From: Christiangramia aestuarii
GTDB lineage: Bacteria; Bacteroidota; Bacteroidia; Flavobacteriales; Flavobacteriaceae
Length of the DNA: 64,000 bases
Assembly: GCF_009735585.1 (NCBI RefSeq)
Contig: NZ_VJVW01000002.1
Coordinates: forward strand, 186,001 to 250,000
Reading direction: 5' to 3'
Numbering within the stretch: the first letter of the stretch is position 1; each line of letters opens with the position of its first letter. A program made the position numbers and the translations under genes. Below, piece after piece: positions 37,206 to 45,372 of the stretch. The notes beneath the pieces were generated by a model. The model worked only from the letters and a program-made list of their open reading frames with translations, did no database searches and was not told where the DNA came from.

Positions 37206-39080
37206 TTAGTTGTTATCAACGATTTCGTAGAACATTTCAAGATATTGATCGGCCAGGTCTTTAAGAGCTTCATACTCCTCCATAAGGCGAGCAATCCTGT
37301 CTTCAGTTCTTTGGATCATCGCTTCCATTTCTGAAGCCTCAAAAGCATTCTGGACTAGCAATTCCTGATTTTGCTCGATCTCTGCCTCCAGGGCTGCGAT
37401 CTGGTCCTGGTAGGCCGCGATCTGGTTTTCAAAGTCTGCTACAGAACGATTTGGATCGTTCAGGTAATAGTAAAGATCCCATCTAAGATCCCATTGAGAT
37501 CCTAATTCCGATTCAATTTCAGAAACGGCATACCAGGCCTCATAATATTCTGAGGTAAGCTCATTCAAAGTAGCCCAAAATTCTTCAGCATTACTAACAC
37601 CAAGATTACTAAAAATAGCCTCTAATCTTTCTTGATTATAATTGATATTATCATTTAAATTAATAACAGCATTATTGTAACTAGCCAAGGTAGACGTCAA
37701 TCGAGAAATACGATTAAGTAATCCCCTATAATTTTCATTGGAGTTAAAATTGTTTAATGTGCTAACTGCATCTCCATACGGTGTACCTGGGATAGGATTA
37801 TCATACATCCAAATACGGGCATTGTAAGTATAGCCCTCAAACTCCCATGTGTTTGTGTCTGAATTATAAGACCATTCAGACACTGGACCTCCATAATAAT
37901 CTCCGGCATATTCAATAATATTCTGCTTAGCAGCATCGTATGCCTCTTGAGCTTGTGCTAAATCATCAGTGGTTCCATTAAATTCAGCATATTTTAGATC
38001 ATACCATTCTTCTTCGGCCACCTGCGTAAGATTTATCAAAGTTGCATACTCATCCTCTAGCGAACTCTCAATATCAGAAATATCTTGTGTATAAGGTTCT
38101 ATTCTTTCTGATGCTTCAGCCAGATTCTCTTCAAGTTTTGAAATTTCAGTTTGATACAGACCTATCAATTCCTTATCATTTTCGATATAGGAAATTCTGT
38201 CTCCAACTTCAGATGCTCTTGATGCGAAGGTCTCGTAGATATTATAAATTCTTTCCATTGCCAAGTTGCCTTCGTTTAACGCAGCCTCGAGTTCATCGAT
38301 TCGATTTTCCACCTGGGTAAGTTCTTCCCTAACATCTTCGGCATTGGCATTAAGACCTTGCAGGCGAGATATATTGGCTTCAATTGCTTCGATCTCTGCA
38401 AGATCGGCATCGATCTGAGCTTGTAACTCTGCTTCTACTTCTCCGAAGTTAAGCACATTGCCTTCGGCATCCAGATTGGCTTCATACCTGGATACAATAG
38501 TCTTTAAATTGTTTATCTGATCTAGTTTATTGCCTGCACGCATCGTATTGGTCTCATAAAGATCCAGATAACCCTGGGCAGTCTCATTGATCTGGGCAGC
38601 GAGTGCATCTACCGCCTGCTGGGTAGCAAGACGTGCCTGGGCGGCAGCTAATTCGGCCTGGGCAATTTCAGTTTGAAGTCGTGCTTTTTCAGCTGCCAAT
38701 TCGGCTTCCAATAGTTCTTTCTGGTACTGGGCCTCGGCCACGGCAGCCTCAAGCTTGGCTATTTCGCTGGCAGTCCTGGCTTCCATCAATGCCTCTTCGT
38801 AAGCAGCCTGAGCTTCCATTAGGGCGGTTTCTGCAGTCATCATCGCGATCTTAGCTTCGCTTTCTGCCTTGGCGATTTCAGCCTGGGCCTGTAAAAGGGC
38901 TGCCTGTGCAGCCTGGGTTTCGGCCTGGGCAGTTTCAAAAGCAGCCTGGGCTCTGAGGTAATCTGCCTGGGCGCTGCGAAGTTCCTCTACCTGAGGTGAA
39001 ATATCCTCAGATACACAAGAAGTTAATAAGACACTGGTACCTATCGCACAATAGGTGAAAAACTTGGTAATTGTTCTCAT
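37206..39080 (-). CDS. Large coiled-coil lipoprotein (624 aa) with an aromatic central domain
   Basis: An exported lipid-anchored protein of unknown function. The signal peptide ends in a lipobox (VLLTSC, Cys22), followed by VSED, whose acidic residues could be a surface-export signal. Residues 31-175 are an Ala/Gln/Glu-rich helix with perfect heptads: AQA recurs at 37, 44, 51, 58 and 65. Further coiled-coil stretches fill about 185-350. Residues 390-445 form a Trp/Tyr/Gly-rich, Pro-containing block, and coiled coil resumes from about 455 to 615. This suggests a long rod folded back on itself with an aromatic tip. The gene precedes the barrel-protein gene on the same strand. I know no named family for it. 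Confidence 0.8.
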   Translation of the reverse strand: MRTITKFFTYCAIGTSVLLTSCVSEDISPQVEELRSAQADYLRAQAAFETAQAETQAAQAALLQAQAEIAKAESEAKIAMMTAETALMEAQAAYEEALMEARTASEIAKLEAAVAEAQYQKELLEAELAAEKARLQTEIAQAELAAAQARLATQQAVDALAAQINETAQGYLDLYETNTMRAGNKLDQINNLKTIVSRYEANLDAEGNVLNFGEVEAELQAQIDADLAEIEAIEANISRLQGLNANAEDVREELTQVENRIDELEAALNEGNLAMERIYNIYETFASRASEVGDRISYIENDKELIGLYQTEISKLEENLAEASERIEPYTQDISDIESSLEDEYATLINLTQVAEEEWYDLKYAEFNGTTDDLAQAQEAYDAAKQNIIEYAGDYYGGPVSEWSYNSDTNTWEFEGYTYNARIWMYDNPIPGTPYGDAVSTLNNFNSNENYRGLLNRISRLTSTLASYNNAVINLNDNINYNQERLEAIFSNLGVSNAEEFWATLNELTSEYYEAWYAVSEIESELGSQWDLRWDLYYYLNDPNRSVADFENQIAAYQDQIAALEAEIEQNQELLVQNAFEASEMEAMIQRTEDRIARLMEEYEALKDLADQYLEMFYEIVDNN

Positions 39081-39340
39081 AGTTGAAAATTTAGATTTTT
39101 AAATTTTAACAAATGAAAAGATTTAAGGCACTGGAAGAAATACCCATCGGAGGGTATTTTTTAAGAATATTTTATGTTTTTCAGCATAAAAACAGCCTTT
39201 TTAGGTCCATAAAATATCTATAATCTTATTTTTTAGTTAAAAATCAGATAAAAGATGAAAATGAAATTATTCGGAAAATGCTGCTCTAAATTAGCATCAA
39301 AATCATTTTCAGAATAGCTTAAACAGGAAAAATCAAACAT
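39081..39340. other. Gene-free AT-rich stretch upstream of the coiled-coil lipoprotein gene
   Basis: With the terminator at 39341-39375 this is part of a 318-bp gap between genes. A near-match to the -7 element (minus-strand TTCATTTG, 39110-39117, one mismatch) lies 30 bp before the lipoprotein start and could be its promoter. I see no further gene or strong structure. Confidence 0.4.
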
Positions 39341-39375
39341 AAAAAAAGGGCGATTTTAAATTTAAAATCGCCCTT
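39341..39375 (-). terminator. Terminator formed by a perfect 30-bp palindrome
   Basis: AAGGGCGATTTTAAA (39346-39360) is followed directly by its exact reverse complement (39361-39375). On the minus strand a T-run follows (39341-39347), so it terminates the small gene ending at 39399. With no unpaired loop, the tip must open a few bases. Confidence 0.85.
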
Positions 39376-39398
39376 GATAATATTTTATTAGATCAAGC

Positions 39399-39761
39399 TT
39401 AGTCCATCAAGACTACTGAATTGGAACCTATTCCTTTTCTTCTACCAATCAATTTCCCGTAAAACTCAAGATCTTCGTGATTATTCCTGAAAGAATGGTC
39501 TACTTTCCTGCCAATCTCTTCCAGCGGAAAGGTATAGACTTCTATCTCTGGATAACCATCAAACTTATCAGATTTACTGATCCCGATTTCTATAGAATTC
39601 TTTGCTTTGTTGTAGACAACAAATTCTGCCAGGAAATTATGCCTTAAAAGGTCGACACAATCCTGGGAAAGTGTTTCACATTCCTTGCATTCTGATATAT
39701 ACATCTTCACTAGTTCTTTTAAAGATGCTCTTAACTGGTTAGAATTAAAATAAGCTGCCAT
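39399..39761 (-). CDS. Small conserved-looking protein of unknown function (120 aa)
   Basis: I do not recognise this family. The protein has no signal peptide and no membrane segment, so it is cytoplasmic. It has a helical N-terminal half with three cysteines (SECKECETLSQDC), where ECKEC gives a CxxC pair. The C-terminal half is charged and strand-like (EIEVYTFPLEEIGRKVDHSFRNN) and ends in a basic GRRKG segment. The clean ATG start, good codon pattern and dedicated terminator support a real gene. It is a single gene between two unrelated units, so its context gives no functional hint. Confidence 0.7.
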   Translation of the reverse strand: MAAYFNSNQLRASLKELVKMYISECKECETLSQDCVDLLRHNFLAEFVVYNKAKNSIEIGISKSDKFDGYPEIEVYTFPLEEIGRKVDHSFRNNHEDLEFYGKLIGRRKGIGSNSVVLMD

Positions 39762-39941
39762 TGGTGTTAGGTTTTTAACTTTGATGGCTAATTTATCGGA
39801 TAAGCTTTCTCCCTGAAACTATTTATATAAGATTTAACGCCAAGGTTTAAAAAAAATGAAATTTTATCATCTAAACCAATTTTCCTTAAAGCAAGTTTAA
39901 GAGAATCAGGCTCCGGCAAAACTCCCGGAGCCTGATATCTA

Positions 39942-42900
39942 TTAATCAATTATGATCTGTCTTTCGTAGCTTTGACCATTCCCGGTTACCAGCTTGCAGA
40001 TATATACTCCACTAGGCAGGTTACCCCGATCAAATCTCACCCTTACCAGTTCATTAGCATTCACGACTGCGGAATGCAGGGATCTAAGCTGTCTTCCGTT
40101 CATATCGAAGATCAAAAGGTCTGCCTTTAATCTTTCTTTTAAGCTAAACCTGATCTCACAATCGCTTTGCATTGGGTTTGGTGCCACTTCCAGGGAATTC
40201 AGAATTATTGGAGCCTCCGCTTCTACTACCTGAGCCTGAACTTTTTCTGCAGATTCCATGGTTTTAGTATTTCCTCCACCTTTTGGTTTATGTATTACTA
40301 TGGAACCGCCACCAATTTCGGTTGTAGCATCGGCATTTTCGGCCATAGTTCCCTCATTATCGTAGATAACCGAACTCGAAGAACCACTTGACCAGACCTT
40401 TATCCTGAATCTGTCTATTCCGTCACCTCCCGTGGCATGACCATCGATAACGGTGACCATGAACTTATGATCTCCAGACCCATTTACGGTTCCACTACCT
40501 CTATAGGTAGCTTTTTTATTACCAGAAATTACCAGTGACATATCATCATGTTTAAAACTCTTGAAATGGAAATCACCTTCTTTAAACTGGAAGTTGGTAT
40601 TACCATCAACTTCGGTCATGTTATTTTTACCTGTTTTATATTTGGCATTAAAGCCGAAATTCGCTTTTCCAGTTGCTGATGGATTAATGGTATAATCTCC
40701 AGGTTTAGAAGTGATCCAGCCACCACCGGTAACGAAACCGCCTGATGGATCGTAGATCACTAAATAATCGTAAAGTTGAAGAGACTCATTCCCACAGGCG
40801 TCTGAAATTACCAACAATACGCTATACACTCCAGTTCCTGTTGGATTTTCACTAGTTTCAAAAATGCTGGAATCGAAAGTGCCCTGAACAAAATTGCCAT
40901 TAAAAATCCCGGCCTTTTCAAATGGTGCTACGATAGGAGCGATAATTTCTCCATTAAGAATATAATCATCGAAATTACCATCAGGATTAAAATACCAGGT
41001 TGCGGTTAGACCCGAACAATTGTCTCCAGTTGAAGGAGCCTGAATAGTAAAGGTTTGATTTACTGCTACCGGATCTAATGATTCTATGGCACCTAAATTA
41101 GGAGCGGTTTTATCTTCCACTGTGATCGTTTGAACAAGATCTGTAGTCAGTCCTCCACAATCTGTTAAGGTATAGGTCCTGGTAATAATATAAGGATCAC
41201 CATTACAGCCAGCTCCTCCATTATCGGTATCAGCCACCGTTACTGTAACAGCTCCTCCACAATTGTCTGCCTCATCTGTAATGGCTTCGATATCGGCAAC
41301 AGGCACATCGGCGATGCACTCCAAGCCGGTAATATCAGCAGGGACTGTTCCCGTTGGTGGTGTAGTGTCTTCCACTGTGATCGTTTGAACAAGATCTGTA
41401 GTCAGTCCACCACAATCTGTTAAGGTATAGGTCCTGGTAACAATATAAGGATCACCATTACAGCCAGCTCCTCCATTATCGGTGTCAGCCACCGTTACTG
41501 TAACAGCTCCTCCACAATTGTCTGCCTCATCTGTAATGGCTTCAATATCGGCAACAGGCACATCGGCGATGCACTCCAAGCCGGTAATATCAGCAGGGAC
41601 TGTTCCCGTTGGTGGTGTAGTGTCTTCCACTGTGATCGTTTGAGTATGAGAGGTGGTTAGTCCGCATTCATCGGTCGCAGTCCAAACACGGGTCAGAGTA
41701 TAGTCTCCTCCACAATTACCAGCTGTAGTGGTTTCATTAAAACTAACCGTGGCCGATCCACAATTATCAGTCGCGGTAAGTGTTTCAGCGGCGGGAACAG
41801 CATCACACTCAACGGTATCATCACCGGAAAGTGCCTCTACAAAAGCTGGTGGGGTCGTATCTTTAATAAAAAAGGTTGCAGTAGTTGAATTAGACTTATT
41901 ATTAGAATCTGTAGCGGTAAAGGTTACCGTCACTGAACCAGTAGATCCACATTCATCACTAATACCATTATAATTATTGCTCCAGGTCACACCCCCACAG
42001 TTATCAGAAGCAGAGGCTCCGCCATTGCTGTTGAGCCAGGCTTGAAGATCAGAAGCATTTCCTGCACCGTCGCATTCCACCTCCTTATCCACTGCCTGGA
42101 CATCAATATTAGGAGGTGTGGTATCCTCCACAGTTATCTGCACTACATTCGATTCATTCTGCGCACAATTTGCTGAGTTAACTTTTCTCTTGAACCAAGT
42201 TGTCTGAGATAAAATTCCCGGACTATAATCCTTAGAGTTATTTGTTCCCGAGGCAGCTGTGAATCCAGAACTGGCACTAGAGGTGCTACTTTCCCATACA
42301 TAGGCATAACTGCCATCTCCTCCTGATGGAGTAGATCCGGTTAATGCAGCAGGAACACTACCAGGACAAATGGTCTGAGGTCCAACAATACTATTATCTC
42401 CAATAGCAGGAAAAACAGTTACCGAACTATTAATCGCATCAGAAATACATCCAGTGGTACTATTCCTCACGCTTAACGCAAAGGGTATTGAACTGCCACT
42501 GGCAGGGGAACTTAGATTCACGGTGATGGGGGAGGCTCCAAGGCTTCCATTGGTAACGGCTGTAATCCCGGTGCCTGATATACTATACTGGTTGGGACTT
42601 CCGGTAGTACCATAATAAGGAATCGTAAAAGAAGTGGCTCCAGCGCATATTGGAGAAATAGTTCCTAAAATAATGCTTGGTTTCGGATTAACCGTCACTG
42701 TAACAGAGGTCCTAGAAGAACTTCTACAAGCACCTCCAGGTTTTACGGCCTCAGCAAAATAAGTTTTAGTGGTAGTTGGAGATACGGAAAAGTTCGCCCC
42801 ACTTGCACTTGACCCAATAGCTGTTCCTCCGGAAGAAGTTTCAAACCATTCAATCGTATTTCCAGATGATGTGGCATTTAGATTAGAAGATGCTCCACTA

Positions 42901-43370
42901 CATATTGCGGTAGGAGTTGCAGTTACAGAAGTTGGTGCAGCTGGTGAGATACATGCTGAAATTTGAAAATTATTTTGCGTAAATGATCCTGCATACGGAT
43001 TATTAGAAGGATCTCCATTGAAATCTGCCCTTAATCCACTAGACCCATTATATGGGCCTACCGGCTGTGTCACATTGTAATTAAAAATTGCAACTCCACT
43101 TGAGTTGGTTATTGCGCTACCAAGGGCAGTGCCTGAGTTTATAGAAAAAAAGATTGTACGACCTGAAATAGGGCTTCCATTCCCAGTACCTCCGCCTTGT
43201 TGTGTAAGGGTTGCTGTAAGAGTTATAGTGGTTCCCTGCTCTGCACTCGAGGGACTAGCCAGTATAATTTGACTATTAGAATCCGTAAAAGTGGTAGTGG
43301 CGACTAATCCAGAATTTTGACCCGTCGCAGTCAATACAAAAGCTACTCCAAGGTGATTTTCCTTAATCAA
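39942..43370 (-). CDS. T9SS-sorted surface protein with Ig- and HYR-like repeats, apparently 5'-truncated
   Basis: 1142 residues as an open frame starting at TTG 43370. The domains are an Ig-like N-terminal stretch (TTITLTATLTQQGG), Ig-like units (ICSGASSNLNATSSG), HYR-like units (DTTPPxF ... CDAVPAAETLTATDNCG) including two almost identical 85-residue copies, a domain opening FVTGGGWITSKPG, and a type A T9SS sorting domain (VAPNPMQSDCEIRFSL to RQIIID). A T9SS cargo must first pass Sec, yet no signal peptide is present. The frame stays open for 37 more codons upstream (to 43481) with domain-like sequence (FVGDNAIADSEGNIYYDG) but no ATG, then hits TAG at 43482-43484. A lost 5' end is likely, so it may be a decaying gene. 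It could still be translated without being exported. Confidence 0.7.
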   Translation of the reverse strand: MIKENHLGVAFVLTATGQNSGLVATTTFTDSNSQIILASPSSAEQGTTITLTATLTQQGGGTGNGSPISGRTIFFSINSGTALGSAITNSSGVAIFNYNVTQPVGPYNGSSGLRADFNGDPSNNPYAGSFTQNNFQISACISPAAPTSVTATPTAICSGASSNLNATSSGNTIEWFETSSGGTAIGSSASGANFSVSPTTTKTYFAEAVKPGGACRSSSRTSVTVTVNPKPSIILGTISPICAGATSFTIPYYGTTGSPNQYSISGTGITAVTNGSLGASPITVNLSSPASGSSIPFALSVRNSTTGCISDAINSSVTVFPAIGDNSIVGPQTICPGSVPAALTGSTPSGGDGSYAYVWESSTSSASSGFTAASGTNNSKDYSPGILSQTTWFKRKVNSANCAQNESNVVQITVEDTTPPNIDVQAVDKEVECDGAGNASDLQAWLNSNGGASASDNCGGVTWSNNYNGISDECGSTGSVTVTFTATDSNNKSNSTTATFFIKDTTPPAFVEALSGDDTVECDAVPAAETLTATDNCGSATVSFNETTTAGNCGGDYTLTRVWTATDECGLTTSHTQTITVEDTTPPTGTVPADITGLECIADVPVADIEAITDEADNCGGAVTVTVADTDNGGAGCNGDPYIVTRTYTLTDCGGLTTDLVQTITVEDTTPPTGTVPADITGLECIADVPVADIEAITDEADNCGGAVTVTVADTDNGGAGCNGDPYIITRTYTLTDCGGLTTDLVQTITVEDKTAPNLGAIESLDPVAVNQTFTIQAPSTGDNCSGLTATWYFNPDGNFDDYILNGEIIAPIVAPFEKAGIFNGNFVQGTFDSSIFETSENPTGTGVYSVLLVISDACGNESLQLYDYLVIYDPSGGFVTGGGWITSKPGDYTINPSATGKANFGFNAKYKTGKNNMTEVDGNTNFQFKEGDFHFKSFKHDDMSLVISGNKKATYRGSGTVNGSGDHKFMVTVIDGHATGGDGIDRFRIKVWSSGSSSSVIYDNEGTMAENADATTEIGGGSIVIHKPKGGGNTKTMESAEKVQAQVVEAEAPIILNSLEVAPNPMQSDCEIRFSLKERLKADLLIFDMNGRQLRSLHSAVVNANELVRVRFDRGNLPSGVYICKLVTGNGQSYERQIIID
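41115..41624 (-). repeat. Two tandem 255-bp repeats inside the T9SS gene
   Basis: Copies at 41115-41369 and 41370-41624 encode the same 85-residue HYR-like unit. I count four base differences between them, so the duplication is recent. One amino acid differs (Val/Ile in the YITRTYT segment). Confidence 0.93.
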
Positions 43371-43526
43371 AAACCCATCATAATAAATATTTCCCTCAGA
43401 ATCGGCTATAGCATTATCTCCAACAAATATTATGGTATAAGTAAATTGAAGAATTATACGCCGAAAACCAGCAAAGTCCTCCTAAATGATAAATGGAAAT
43501 GAATATTTAAAGAAATAAAATCTTGC

Positions 43527-43619
43527 TTAGGTAAGATACTTAAATACTATATATACCGCCAGCACCACGCTTAGTGCTAAAATAATATTACGGTAAAGGT
43601 TGCTATAATCCTGGATCAT
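43527..43619 (-). CDS. Possible 30-residue single-pass membrane peptide
   Basis: An ATG at 43619 opens 30 codons to TAA at 43527. The peptide starts MIQDYSNLYRN, followed by about 17 hydrophobic residues (IILALSVVLAVYIVF) and KYLT. A short soluble start, one helix and a lysine after it are typical of small membrane proteins. It ends 43 bp before the TAG that precedes the truncated T9SS frame. I do not recognise a family. The length is short enough that chance cannot be excluded, but the composition is far from random AT-rich sequence. Confidence 0.5.
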   Translation of the reverse strand: MIQDYSNLYRNIILALSVVLAVYIVFKYLT

Positions 43620-43748
43620 AAATTATTGGTCTTTATCAGTTTTACAATGTAAATATCATCCTCTGGATTAAAAATGAGGGTTTTCCCCTATTTTCAATCC
43701 AATTTTTAGCATGATAATCTTAACCGATCTGGAATTAGATTAAAAAGA

Positions 43749-43782
43749 AAGATCCAAAAGAAGAATTTCTTTTGGATCTTTT
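43749..43782 (-). terminator. Terminator after tRNA-Arg
   Basis: AAGATCCAAAAGA (from 43749) pairs with TCTTTTGGATCTT (to about 43781) around a short AT loop. On the minus strand a T-rich run follows. It lies directly after the tRNA 3' end. Confidence 0.8.
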
Positions 43783-43784
43783 AG

Positions 43785-43858
43785 TGACCCCGGCAGGATT
43801 CAAACCTGCAACCCTCAGAGCCGAAATCTGATGCGCTATTCAGTTGCGCCACGGGGCC
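43785..43858 (-). tRNA. tRNA-Arg, anticodon TCG
   Basis: A 74-nt cloverleaf on the minus strand. The acceptor stem GGCCCCG pairs with CGGGGTC (one G-U pair), followed by discriminator A; no CCA is encoded. The D stem is GCGC/GCGC. The anticodon stem TCAGA/TCTGA holds the loop TTTCGGC, giving anticodon TCG, which reads CGN arginine codons. The T stem GCAGG/CCTGC holds the loop TTTGAAT. A terminator hairpin follows. Confidence 0.96.
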
Positions 43859-43919
43859 GTTACTCAGTTAGCAGTTCGCAGAAGATATAACCTCAGCACC
43901 ACTGCTTTCTACATAACTT

Positions 43920-44369
43920 CTATGATAATTTTTTTCTTACGATCATGGAAATGGTCTTCCCGTCTGCCTTTCCGGCCAGTTCTCCGGTAGCCATACCCAT
44001 TACCTTTCCCATATCCTGCATTCCAGAAGCACCAGATTTGGCGATGATCTCATCTACTTTAGCTTCGATCTCTGCCTCGCTCATCTGTTCCGGAAGGAAT
44101 TGTTCGATCACGGCAGCCTGCTGCAGTTCTGGCTCGGCAAGGTCTTCCCTGCCCTGCTCCTTATAGATCTGCGCGCTGTCCTTGCGTTGTTTTACAAGTT
44201 TTTGCAAAAGCTTCATTTCTTCTTCCTCGGTTAACCCATCTTTAGAAGAAGATTCTGTATTCGCCAGTAAGATAGCTCCCTTTACGGCTCTCATGGCCTC
44301 AAGTTTCATGCTGTCTTTAGCTTTCATTGCGGCCTTCATTTCGGCCATCACTTTTTCCTGTAAACTCAT
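43920..44369 (-). CDS. GatB/YqeY domain-containing protein
   Basis: A 149-residue cytoplasmic protein of the YqeY family, related to the C-terminal tRNA-binding domain of GatB in the Asp-tRNA/Glu-tRNA amidotransferase. Family features are the N-terminal MKAAMKAKDSMKLEAMRAVKGAI, the central KLVKQRKDSAQIYKEQGREDLAEPE segment, the LPEQMSEAEIE motif and the terminal KADGKTISMIVRKKLS. A role in tRNA-dependent amidation is assumed for the family but not proven. A full-match -7 promoter element lies only four bases before the start codon, so the mRNA may be leaderless or nearly so. Confidence 0.93.
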   Translation of the reverse strand: MSLQEKVMAEMKAAMKAKDSMKLEAMRAVKGAILLANTESSSKDGLTEEEEMKLLQKLVKQRKDSAQIYKEQGREDLAEPELQQAAVIEQFLPEQMSEAEIEAKVDEIIAKSGASGMQDMGKVMGMATGELAGKADGKTISMIVRKKLS

Positions 44370-44373
44370 AATG

Positions 44374-44381
44374 CAAAATTA
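44374..44381 (-). promoter_or_regulatory. -7 promoter element for the yqeY-like gene
   Basis: Minus-strand TAATTTTG matches TAnnTTTG. Only the four bases CATT lie between it and the ATG, so transcription would begin at or very near the start codon. Confidence 0.5.
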
Positions 44382-44469
44382 ACGCTGCGAAGATAAAATT
44401 TTCTGCTCGAAATTACCACTTATTTATCCCTGTAAAAATAAGTATCTTCAAGTTTTGAAATTGAATCTT

Positions 44470-45372
44470 ATGATGTCCCGCCTCTTTTATGCCTGTTTGT
44501 TTTTCATCATCTTCCAAAGCACTGAAGCCCAGCAAAAATACGTGGATAGCTTATTTGCGGTTGGAAAAACCCAGACAGAAGTTTATGCGGAAAAGAATAA
44601 TGAAAAACTTATCATCGACCTCTATTTCCCGGAAAACAATGACGAAAAAAGGCCATTGATCGTCTTTATGCATGGAGGTGGCTTTGCCGGAGGAAGCCCT
44701 AAAAACCCACAGGAGGTGAAATTCGCCCGGATGGCTGCTGCCAGGGGTTACGCCGTAGGTCTTATTTCCTACAGGCTTTCTCGCAAAGGCCAGTCTTTTG
44801 GTTGCGACTATGATGCTGAAGGAAAGATGGAAACTTTTCAAAAAGCGGCTACAGATCTTATGGATGGCTTCAAATACCTTAAGGATCATTCTGCTGACCT
44901 TAAAATCGATCCCGAGATCACCGTAGTTGGCGGCAGCAGTGCCGGGGCCGAAGCCGTTCTGAATGCCGTTTATAATCCACAGCTCATGTTCAAGAATTCT
45001 GAAAATTATTCTGAGATCAATATTTCGGCGGTAATGTCGCTGGCCGGAGCACTACTAGACGTAAGGTATATAACAGAAGACCTGGCCATCCCGGGTATCT
45101 TTTTCCATGGAACAAAAGATAACCTGGTGCCCTATGCCACCGCCCCGCATCATTATTGTAAAACTTCAGATCCCGGGTACCTCATCCTTGATGGTTCCAA
45201 GACGATAGTTGAGAGACTGGAGCAGTTAGACACTTCTTATTTGTTCTACAGTTTCCAGGACGCCCGGCATGAGATCTCAGGAATGCCATTCGAATATTTA
45301 CCGGAAGTTTTCGAATTTCTTCAGAAGGTAGTTTTCGACAAGACAAAAATTCAATCAAGTATCTATAAATGA
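44470..45372 (+). CDS. Secreted alpha/beta-hydrolase esterase
   Basis: A predicted carboxylesterase of the BD-FAE/hormone-sensitive-lipase-like type, exported to the periplasm or beyond. From ATG 44470 it is 300 residues; a TTG at 44455 would add five residues, and the ATG sits better before the signal peptide (FYACLFFIIFQSTEA). The oxyanion motif HGGGFAGG is near residue 68. The nucleophile is Ser157 in GGSSAGAE, an Asp lies in HGTKDNLVP, and the catalytic His is probably in DARHEISG near 273. It is the first gene of an operon with the PHP and GH2 genes (ATGA overlap with the next). Likely substrates are ester groups on a carbohydrate, from context only. Confidence 0.82.
   Translation: MMSRLFYACLFFIIFQSTEAQQKYVDSLFAVGKTQTEVYAEKNNEKLIIDLYFPENNDEKRPLIVFMHGGGFAGGSPKNPQEVKFARMAAARGYAVGLISYRLSRKGQSFGCDYDAEGKMETFQKAATDLMDGFKYLKDHSADLKIDPEITVVGGSSAGAEAVLNAVYNPQLMFKNSENYSEINISAVMSLAGALLDVRYITEDLAIPGIFFHGTKDNLVPYATAPHHYCKTSDPGYLILDGSKTIVERLEQLDTSYLFYSFQDARHEISGMPFEYLPEVFEFLQKVVFDKTKIQSSIYK

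Noticed and set aside
39762-39941. A plus-strand TAACTTTG element behind the 120-aa gene start
   Set aside because: No plus-strand gene follows for several kilobases, so it is probably a chance match.
43785-43858. tRNA-Arg as the attachment site of an integrated element
   Set aside because: No integrase gene, no repeat of the tRNA 3' end and no block of foreign genes is visible on either side.
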